12,357 nt of DNA, taken from assembly GCA_010027395.1 (NCBI GenBank), contig RGVD01000056.1, positions 1-12,357 of the forward strand. The letters run 5' to 3'. The stretch comes from Bacteroidota bacterium. GTDB lineage: Bacteria; Bacteroidota; Bacteroidia; UKL13-3. Every line of letters starts with the position of its first letter. Positions within the stretch are counted from its first letter, which is position 1. The notes under the pieces are model-generated. The model saw only the letters and a program-made list of their open reading frames with translations. It was not told where the DNA came from and ran no database searches. Below, one piece after another: positions 6,980-12,357 of the stretch. Both the position numbers and the translations under genes were made by a program.

Positions 6980-8503
6980 CTATGGCAATAAACGTCCGTA
7001 CATTCTAGGGAATGGAATGCTTTCACGAACATGTGGCAATTTACAAATCCAAGTTACCAAGCGCTCTAAGCCTAATCCAAAACCTGCATGAGGCACACTT
7101 CCATATCTACGTAAATCTAAATACCACTCAAATGCTTCCATAGGAAGTTCGTGTTCGTTAATCTTACCAATCAACAAATCTTTATCAGTCTCACGTTCGC
7201 CACCTCCAACTATTTCACCATAACCTTCAGGTGCTAATACATCCACACCTCTTGCAAAATGCGAATTATCTGGATCACGTTTTAAGTAGAATGCTTTCAC
7301 TTCATGAGGCCAATTGTACACCATTACAGGCACATCAAACAAACGTGTTAATACTGTTTCATCGCTTCCACCAAAATCTGTTCCGTAGGTAAAATTTCTT
7401 GCACTTTCTAACCAACCTGGTATGTTGCGACTTTCTTCTTCAAGGTCTTTCAACTCTTGTTTCAATTTGTCAATTTTAGCTTGGTTAAAACCAATCTCAC
7501 CTTTCTTCATGCCAGGCACTTTTATCTTCTCTTCACGCTCTGCAATCACTGCATTCACTTCAGCAATCTTAGCCATCACCGCAGCCAAATCAGCTTCAAG
7601 GGTTTTTATTGAATTTTTGCCATTTACATCTTTTTCACCTTTGATGATAGCCACTGCTTCATCGTAAGTTAATCTTGGAAATTCTTGTACAATGTTTTTC
7701 AATACACTGGTATCGCGGCCAATAAATTCAAGTTCTTTGCTACAATTTTCTAATACATCAGTAACCACCGAACGAAGGAATGACTCAATCAAATCCATGT
7801 TTTGGTAGATATCATAAAAAACCATCTCTGGTTCTATCATCCAAAACTCAGACAAATGTCTACGTGTTTTAGATTTTTCAGCTCTAAATGTAGGTCCAAA
7901 GGTGTAGATTTTACCCATAGCAAAAGCCATTGCCTCACCATACAATTGGCCACTTTGACTTAAGTAGGCGGTATCCCCATAAAATTCTGTTTCAAACAAA
8001 TTGGTTGTACCCTCGCAGGCATTGCCTGTAAATAAAGGGGCATCCATTTGCACAAAGCCTTCGCTTTGAAAAAACTTGTGTATCGCAAATATGATTTGGT
8101 TACGGATTTTCATGATAGACCATTGTCTTTGGCTGCGAAGCCACAAGTGTCTTTTGTCCATTAAAAACTCAACGCCATGCTCTTTTTTAGCGATAGGATA
8201 CTCATCCGCCACAGCTATGACTTTTACATCCACTGCTTGCACTTCAAAACCGCCAATTTGCTTTTCATCTTTAACAATTTTGCCTGTAATTTCTATAGAT
8301 GTCTCAAGCGAAATCTGTTTGCAATTTTCAAATACTTCGGCACTCACTGATTCTGCACTTACAACACATTGGCACCATCCGGTACCATCGCGAAGTACAA
8401 TAAAATATAAGCCTTTGCTATCTCTTCGGTTGCTTGCCCACCCCTGAAGTGTGATGGTTTGACCTTCGTATTTTGCTAAATCTTTAATTAAAAACTGTTG
8501 CAC
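6980..8503 (-). CDS. asnS: Asparaginyl-tRNA synthetase
   Basis: Class IIb synthetase charging tRNA-Asn with asparagine in the cytosol. The N-terminal OB-fold anticodon-binding domain is residues 1-100 (LQGWASNRRDSKGLYFIVLRDG). The catalytic core has motif 2 FRAEKSKTRRHLSEF (206-220), the ATP/amino-acid loop GGGERE (433-438) and motif 3 GFGLGLERLVTW (474-485). The RHLSEFWMIEPE form and the absence of the AspRS GAD insert favour AsnRS over AspRS. At 507 residues it is about 40 longer than the E. coli enzyme. The extra length lies mostly in a charged, heptad-like segment at about 295-360 (SIKTLEADLAAVMAKIAEV and KIDKLKQELKDLEEESRN). The start is GTG at 8503, supported by a clear Shine-Dalgarno. 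It follows glsB on the same strand after 62 bases. Confidence 0.96.
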   Translation of the reverse strand: MQQFLIKDLAKYEGQTITLQGWASNRRDSKGLYFIVLRDGTGWCQCVVSAESVSAEVFENCKQISLETSIEITGKIVKDEKQIGGFEVQAVDVKVIAVADEYPIAKKEHGVEFLMDKRHLWLRSQRQWSIMKIRNQIIFAIHKFFQSEGFVQMDAPLFTGNACEGTTNLFETEFYGDTAYLSQSGQLYGEAMAFAMGKIYTFGPTFRAEKSKTRRHLSEFWMIEPEMVFYDIYQNMDLIESFLRSVVTDVLENCSKELEFIGRDTSVLKNIVQEFPRLTYDEAVAIIKGEKDVNGKNSIKTLEADLAAVMAKIAEVNAVIAEREEKIKVPGMKKGEIGFNQAKIDKLKQELKDLEEESRNIPGWLESARNFTYGTDFGGSDETVLTRLFDVPVMVYNWPHEVKAFYLKRDPDNSHFARGVDVLAPEGYGEIVGGGERETDKDLLIGKINEHELPMEAFEWYLDLRRYGSVPHAGFGLGLERLVTWICKLPHVRESIPFPRMYGRLLP

Positions 8504-8510
8504 AAGATAA

Positions 8511-8516
8511 TCTCCT
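8511..8516 (-). promoter_or_regulatory. Shine-Dalgarno of asnS, deciding a GTG start
   Basis: The minus strand reads AGGAGA, 7 bases, then GTG (8503-8501). This is an ideal Shine-Dalgarno spacing. No comparable purine-rich site precedes the other genes here, as usual in Bacteroidota, so it stands out. It fixes the GTG as the start and gives the expected MQQFLIKDLAKYEGQ N-terminus. Confidence 0.75.
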
Positions 8517-8565
8517 AATAAATTTTGTTTGATAAAATATGAACTGCGAAAATAATGAAAAAGGC

Positions 8566-9510
8566 CTAATTACCTTTTGTTTTCAGATACTCAATATAAG
8601 AATTGATATGTCTATCCTTTTTACTCGGGTAAATATCGGCAATCGTAACCATGATACCTGTTTCCTCCACATTGCCAAAGTGCCCGTTAACAGCAGTACC
8701 AAAGGTTCGCATAGTTGGACTTAAATTCATATAATTGTTAAACAAAGGTGGTATGTATTCGCCCAATGCCCTCACAGTTTTATTCAAAACCAAATGAGCA
8801 TCTTTAAAATTCAAATCTTTGATTTTACTAATAAAATCGCTGCAATCAGTCTCCATCACCAATGGATTTGGTATCTGCATCAATTGCTCATTTTCAGGAA
8901 AGAAAAAGTGCATGAAACTTAAGATATGATCACGGGCTGCTTTGCTAAACTGCTGATAATTGGTAACTTTACCAAAGAAATATCTGATATGAGGATATAA
9001 TACAGTTAGTGCTCCTAAACCATCCCATAAATTATCTAATGAAAAAAGCCCTTTTCTATTATCAAGACTTGGCTGATAAATAGGCTGAACAAAACTTCTT
9101 CCTAGTTCGATAGTGTATGGAAAATAGTCTTTTTTAAGTTTGTCGGTATAAACAAAAATTTCTGAAGTTGAAAGGTGGTAATTTTCTTTTTCATCTTTTG
9201 CACTATTGCAAATTGCAAAACGATATCCACCAATAATCTCTTCATCCTCTGGGTTCCATACTATCAATTGCTTGTAGGCATATTTACCGGTATCATAATC
9301 ATCCACATCTGCTGGTTTTCCAGTTCCACCACCAGCTTCTCTAAATGAAATTTCACGTAATCTGCCAACTTCTGCCATTAAGCAAGGCGCAGAATTACCA
9401 TCAAAAATATAAATTTCGTTTTCGATGTTATTAGTTGGCCTAATGTATCGTTCAGGGGTCAGCTCTGCCCTCAATAAGGCTCTATCTATTTTACTAATTA
9501 CAGCTTGCAA
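8566..9510 (-). CDS. glsB: Glycine N-acyltransferase, GlsB/OlsB-like (glycine lipid synthesis)
   Basis: A 314-residue GNAT-fold acyltransferase related to OlsB (ornithine lipid) and, more closely by remembered sequence, to GlsB of Bacteroides. It should transfer a 3-hydroxyacyl chain from acyl-ACP to the amino group of glycine. Seen motifs are EVGRLREISFREAGGGTGK (47-65), YKQLIVWNPEDEEIIGGYRF (79-98), IELGRSFV (134-141) and KGLFSLDNLWDGLGALTVLYP (153-173), with YFFGKVTNYQQFS (177-189). The GRLRE and ELGRSFV blocks are shared with OlsB. The start is TTG at 9510: the frame is closed by TAA at 9519-9517 with no other start before the conserved region, and the next Met is residue 45. It begins 6 bases after the glsA stop, so translation is probably coupled. 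It may instead acylate another amino acid (e.g. serine-glycine or ornithine). Confidence 0.86.
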   Translation of the reverse strand: MQAVISKIDRALLRAELTPERYIRPTNNIENEIYIFDGNSAPCLMAEVGRLREISFREAGGGTGKPADVDDYDTGKYAYKQLIVWNPEDEEIIGGYRFAICNSAKDEKENYHLSTSEIFVYTDKLKKDYFPYTIELGRSFVQPIYQPSLDNRKGLFSLDNLWDGLGALTVLYPHIRYFFGKVTNYQQFSKAARDHILSFMHFFFPENEQLMQIPNPLVMETDCSDFISKIKDLNFKDAHLVLNKTVRALGEYIPPLFNNYMNLSPTMRTFGTAVNGHFGNVEETGIMVTIADIYPSKKDRHINSYIEYLKTKGN

Positions 9511-9516
9511 AAGTGG

Positions 9517-10377
9517 TTATTTTGAATGTTTCAAGTATAAACTAAAATCGTTTAAAGGCTTTTGTTTAAGTGTGTAAATATATAACTTTATTATTTGCGC
9601 CCAATTTTCTAGGGTATAAGATTTGTCAATCTCCTTTGCCTCAATAGGTTTACCAAAGGTGATTTCAATTGTTTTTCCGCTCTGTTTAAACATTTCATCA
9701 GGCAAAAAGAACATTTCAATATTGGCTTTGATGCCTAAAGCCTTGCGAATATTAGCCAAATTATAGAAGCTGTTACTATTTTTAGCATCAATAAAAGTAG
9801 GAATAATAGGCAAATTATACTTTATTGCTCTACTTAAAAAACTCTTATGCCACTTCAAGTCCATTATCTTTCCGCCTTGCATTCTTGAACACAAACCAGC
9901 TGGAAAAATAATCATACACTTGCCTTCAGCATAGTATCTCTCTATCCTATCAAGATTAGTTTTAGTGTTGGTGCCAAGTTTATTAACGGGTATAAACACC
10001 TCCTCAAATTGAGGAAACTGCATAAGCAAATCATTTACAATAAATTTTATATCCTGTCTTACCTTGGCCACTTCAGCTATTAAAGCCATTCCATCTACAC
10101 CTCCTAATGGATGATTACTTGCAATAATAATTCCGCCAGCTTTAGGAATATTTTCGATACCATTTGAAAACCTTTTAGCCCCCAAACGTTCTACTGCCGC
10201 AGCAGAATATTGCATGCCATTTAAATTGATATTTTCAGCAAGGTGTTGGTTAATATCATCTTGATGAATGATTTTTTTTATCCAATTCAATATGAATTTT
10301 GGGAGCATTTTAAACAGTTGCGGGTTTTTATCTGCAAAAGCTTTATCAATATCAATAATTTTATTTGGTATTTGCAT
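9517..10377 (-). CDS. glsA: O-acyltransferase, GlsA/PlsC-like (glycine lipid synthesis)
   Basis: A 286-residue membrane-associated acyltransferase of the PlsC superfamily, expected to acylate the 3-hydroxyl of N-acyl-glycine made by GlsB, giving the two-chain glycine lipid. The catalytic block is SNHPLGGVDGMAL (87-99). His89 and Asp95 are separated by five residues, not the four of classical HX4D enzymes, a feature I recall from GlsA and hemolysin-like homologues. Further blocks are VNDLLMQFPQFEEVFIPVNK (114-133), IIFPAGLCSRMQGG (156-169), and SFYNLANIRKALGIKANIEM (203-222). I chose the ATG at 10377; a TTG at 10473 would add 32 unconserved residues and run into truA. The remaining gap to truA is 42 bases. 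glsB follows after 6 bases. Lysophosphatidate acyltransferase is the alternative function, less likely given the neighbour. Confidence 0.85.
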   Translation of the reverse strand: MQIPNKIIDIDKAFADKNPQLFKMLPKFILNWIKKIIHQDDINQHLAENINLNGMQYSAAAVERLGAKRFSNGIENIPKAGGIIIASNHPLGGVDGMALIAEVAKVRQDIKFIVNDLLMQFPQFEEVFIPVNKLGTNTKTNLDRIERYYAEGKCMIIFPAGLCSRMQGGKIMDLKWHKSFLSRAIKYNLPIIPTFIDAKNSNSFYNLANIRKALGIKANIEMFFLPDEMFKQSGKTIEITFGKPIEAKEIDKSYTLENWAQIIKLYIYTLKQKPLNDFSLYLKHSK

Positions 10378-10419
10378 GTATGATTTTACAATAATAGTGC
10401 ATTTTTGTAAGATATAAAT
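10378..10419. promoter_or_regulatory. Divergent promoter region between glsA and truA
   Basis: Only 42 AT-rich bases separate the two divergent start codons, so both promoters must lie here or within the opposing 5' ends. On the minus strand TATTATTG, one base from TAnnTTTG, sits 11 bases before the glsA ATG. I see no clear box for truA. Confidence 0.4.
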
Positions 10420-11160
10420 ATGCGTTACTTGATTCAATTGGCATACAAAGGAACAAATTATAATGGCTGGCAAAAACAGCTAAATGCCAAAACAGTGCAG
10501 CAAACTTTAGATGAGAAATTGAGTATGCTGCTTGGCTGCAATATTGAAACCCTTGGCTGTGGGAGAACTGATACAGGTGTGCACGCTAGTAATTTTTACG
10601 CACACTTTGATGCAGCATTGATAGATGATTGCCATGACATTGTATACAAACTCAACAAGGTTTTACCCAAAGATATCGCAATCTATGATTTGTTTCAAGT
10701 AAAAGAGGATTTCAATGCAAGATTTGATGCGCTTTGGCGAGAATATGAATACTATATCATAACTAAGCCTAGCCCTTTTTTGTATGAAACGGCTTGGCTA
10801 AATTCAAGAAAGATAGACTTGATTGCTATGAACGAGGCTGCTCTAGTGCTTTTTGACTATACCGACTTTGAATGTTTTAGCAAAGTGCACACGCAAGTAA
10901 AAACATTTAATTGCAAAATAATGAAAGCTGAATGGGCATATAAAGATGAAAACACATTGGTCTTTACCATCAGGGCTGATAGGTTTCTGCGTAATATGGT
11001 GAGGGCTATTGTAGGAACGTTGTTAGATGTGGGTTATGGAAAGATATCCATCCAAGATGTAAGAAACATTATTGAAAGTAAGAACAGAAGTGAAGCAGGC
11101 CAATCGGTTCCTGCATGCGGTTTGATTCTAACTCAAATACATTTCGAACTTAACAAATAA
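10420..11160 (+). CDS. truA: tRNA pseudouridine synthase A
   Basis: Converts uridine to pseudouridine at positions 38-40 of the anticodon stem of many tRNAs. The 246 residues are standard family length. The N-terminal YKGTNYNGWQKQ (9-20) is followed by the catalytic GRTDTGVHA (48-56), with Asp51 the nucleophile. Later come FNARFDALWREYEYYI (103-118), FECFSK and a C-terminal FLRNMVRAIVGTLLDVG (189-205), typical of TruA. The ATG at 10420 gives the canonical MRYLIQLAYKG start. It is divergent from glsA. Its stop is followed immediately by a strong terminator shared with the convergent yceI-like gene. Confidence 0.97.
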   Translation: MRYLIQLAYKGTNYNGWQKQLNAKTVQQTLDEKLSMLLGCNIETLGCGRTDTGVHASNFYAHFDAALIDDCHDIVYKLNKVLPKDIAIYDLFQVKEDFNARFDALWREYEYYIITKPSPFLYETAWLNSRKIDLIAMNEAALVLFDYTDFECFSKVHTQVKTFNCKIMKAEWAYKDENTLVFTIRADRFLRNMVRAIVGTLLDVGYGKISIQDVRNIIESKNRSEAGQSVPACGLILTQIHFELNK

Positions 11161-11193
11161 AAAAGGGCGAAAACCAATGGTTTCCGCCCTTTT
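11161..11193. terminator. Bidirectional rho-independent terminator between truA and the yceI-like gene
   Basis: AAAAGGGCG (11161-11169) pairs with CGCCCTTTT (11185-11193), and the inner AAACC (11171-11175) pairs with GGTTT (11179-11183) around AAT, with one A/C mismatch. A and T runs flank it on both sides. It starts at the first base after the truA stop and lies 17 bases beyond the stop of the minus-strand gene. Confidence 0.92.
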
Positions 11194-11210
11194 AACTAAT
11201 TTTATATTTA

Positions 11211-11834
11211 TTATTTTGTAGCAATCAAACGCACTGTAATTGTAAAATTATCCATGATAGCTTTGTCTCCAATACTAGCAAAAAATTTGCCCGAGTTATA
11301 CTTAATATCGTAGTTAGTTCTATCGATATCAAATTCAGCTTTTGTCATAACTTGTTCTTTTGACACAACAACCATAGCAGGGAAAATAATTTCTTTTGTA
11401 ATACCTTTGATAGTTAGATCAGCTGTTACAGTGTAATTGTTTGAACCTATGATTGCATCTTTAATTGCTGATGCAGACTTAATTTTCAAAGTAGCTGTTT
11501 TGAATTTTTCTACTGCAAAGAAATCATCACCCTTTAAGTGACCATTCAACTTACCTTGGTATTCACCTTGTAAATCTGTAGTATTGATAGTAGTCATGTC
11601 TACTTCCACAGTTCCACCTACTAAGTTATTACCGTTAACTACAACTGTTCCAGTTGAGAACTTAGCATCACCTGAATGCTCGCCAGTTACCTTTTTAGCT
11701 TTCCATTTAAAAGTTGATTTTTCGACACTTACTTTGTAAGTATCTTCAGTTGTTTTTTTTGTTTTTGCTGGTTGTCCAGCGAAAGCAGTAAAGCTAAACA
11801 AAGCGATAGCTGCTAATGCAATTGTTTTTTTCAT
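11211..11834 (-). CDS. YceI-family periplasmic protein
   Basis: A 207-residue secreted protein. The signal peptide is MKKTIALAAIALFSFTAFA (1-19) with an AFA cleavage site. A YceI lipocalin-like barrel follows (about 32-206): YKVSVEKSTFKWKAKKVTGEHSG, GGTVEVDMTTINTTD, LKGDDFFAVEKFKTATLKI, VTADLTIKGITKEIIFP, AEFDIDRTNYDIKYNSG. The S-x-FxWxxKKVTGxHxG opening and the D-FF-xxxKFxTAT block are family hallmarks. Family members bind long isoprenoid or lipid ligands in the barrel, and some are induced by stress; the ligand here is unknown. It begins 25 bases after a MarR-family gene, and the two very likely form one operon controlled by that regulator. Confidence 0.93.
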   Translation of the reverse strand: MKKTIALAAIALFSFTAFAGQPAKTKKTTEDTYKVSVEKSTFKWKAKKVTGEHSGDAKFSTGTVVVNGNNLVGGTVEVDMTTINTTDLQGEYQGKLNGHLKGDDFFAVEKFKTATLKIKSASAIKDAIIGSNNYTVTADLTIKGITKEIIFPAMVVVSKEQVMTKAEFDIDRTNYDIKYNSGKFFASIGDKAIMDNFTITVRLIATK

Positions 11835-11859
11835 GTTATTATTTGGTTTTTAATTTTTA

Positions 11860-12303
11860 TTATCCTCTAAGTTTATCGAGTATTTTATTTAAGTTTATTG
11901 CCTCTTCATTGGTAATGTTTTCAACTAAGTTATCATCAAGTCTAGAACCTATCTCATCTAATAAATCTAATCCTTTACGAGTAATAAAAACATCTACTTG
12001 CCTCCTATCAATTTTACATTCTCTCCTATCCACCAAGCCTTTTTGTTTTAGTTTTTCAACAAGTCTTGATGCATTCGACATTCTATCTAACATACGCCCT
12101 TGAAGCAAGCCCATTGAAGCAGGGTTTTCATTCTGACCTCTTAGAATTCTGAGAATATTGAATTGTTGTGAAGATATTTCGTATTTCTTAAAGAATCGAT
12201 GATGGTCATTTCCAATCCAACCTGCCGTAAACAATATGTTTATGATCGCTTTTTGAGTCTGACTTTTAAACTTAGTTTGTTTTATTTCTTCTTCTAATGT
12301 CAT
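11860..12303 (-). CDS. MarR-family transcriptional regulator
   Basis: A 147-residue winged-helix regulator. The N-terminal dimerisation helix spans about 1-38. The HTH is ISSQQFNILRILRG (43-56) followed by the recognition helix DRMSNASRLVEKLKQKGLV (73-91). The wing is DRRECKIDRRQVDVFIT (92-108), with the DRR...DRR pattern typical of MarR, then a C-terminal dimerisation helix. I chose the ATG at 12303 (MTLEEEIKQ); a TTG at 12324 would add seven residues of no evident value. It precedes the YceI gene by 25 bases. A perfect palindrome overlapping its promoter box suggests self-repression, and through the operon control of the YceI protein. The inducing ligand is unknown. Confidence 0.93.
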   Translation of the reverse strand: MTLEEEIKQTKFKSQTQKAIINILFTAGWIGNDHHRFFKKYEISSQQFNILRILRGQNENPASMGLLQGRMLDRMSNASRLVEKLKQKGLVDRRECKIDRRQVDVFITRKGLDLLDEIGSRLDDNLVENITNEEAINLNKILDKLRG

Positions 12304-12335
12304 GTGTAATTTATAATTAAACAATTACTACAATG

Positions 12336-12343
12336 CAAATATA
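12336..12343 (-). promoter_or_regulatory. -7 promoter box of the marR-yceI operon
   Basis: The minus strand reads TATATTTG, an exact match to the Bacteroidota TAnnTTTG box. It implies a transcript start near 12330 and a leader of about 27 bases before the ATG at 12303. The -33 element would fall just outside the window. Confidence 0.55.
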
Positions 12344-12357
12344 TGTATATACATATA
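12340..12357. promoter_or_regulatory. 18-base palindrome, likely MarR operator
   Basis: TATATGTATATACATATA is perfectly self-complementary and ends at the window edge, so it may be longer. It overlaps the -7 box and extends into the spacer, where a bound MarR dimer would block RNA polymerase. The length is typical of MarR-family sites. Because it is made almost only of A and T, chance is a real alternative. Confidence 0.5.

Noticed and set aside
7422..8447. Plus-strand frames of 81 and 123 codons inside asnS
   Set aside because: They are antisense to a well-conserved synthetase and show no coding signature of their own.
10378..10473. N-terminal extension of the PlsC-like gene from a TTG at 10473
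   Set aside because: It would add 32 unconserved residues and overlap the 5' end of truA; the ATG at 10377 gives a family-like N-terminus.
12304..12324. TTG start for the MarR gene, seven residues upstream of the ATG
   Set aside because: The ATG at 12303 is in frame, leaves a sensible leader after the promoter box, and all MarR features lie downstream.

Overview
The window is a piece of an AT-rich bacterial chromosome, most likely from the phylum Bacteroidota. Four things point there. There are outer-membrane beta-barrel proteins ending in Phe. A glycine-lipid acyltransferase pair (GlsA/GlsB type) is present. A MarR regulator precedes a YceI protein, a common pairing in this phylum. Shine-Dalgarno sequences are nearly absent, while promoter boxes resemble TAnnTTTG. 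I cannot name the genus. I see no tRNA, rRNA, CRISPR array, transposase or phage gene.

Layout: bases 1-39 are the last codons of an outer-membrane protein. Bases 98-1266 hold two unrelated RelE/ParE-type toxin-antitoxin modules pointing at each other: one on + (98-618), one on - (1266-747). The antitoxin of the second has no ATG/GTG/TTG start and would be missed by gene callers. Then come purD (1455-2732, de novo purine synthesis) and, 9 bases later, a large polytopic membrane protein (2742-4385). On the minus strand follow a DUF4421-type protein and an Omp85/BamA-like barrel, overlapping by 10 bases (6634-4506). A 345-base gap holds a small inverted repeat and the asnS terminator.

From 10377 down to 6980 the minus strand carries three genes in order: a PlsC-like O-acyltransferase (glsA), an OlsB-like N-acyltransferase (glsB, TTG start) and asnS (GTG start behind a rare clear Shine-Dalgarno). 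GlsB would N-acylate glycine with a 3-hydroxy fatty acid and GlsA would O-acylate that hydroxyl, giving the phosphorus-free glycine lipids of Bacteroidota membranes. truA diverges from glsA at 10420 and ends in a bidirectional terminator shared with the convergent yceI-like gene. That gene is preceded by a MarR regulator whose promoter box overlaps an 18-base perfect palindrome at the window edge, a likely autoregulatory operator.

Most of the window is ordinary housekeeping and envelope content. The parts most worth attention are the glycine-lipid operon, the toxin-antitoxin pair with a cryptic antitoxin start and an altered toxin residue, and the MarR operator/promoter. I found no convincing wholly new system.
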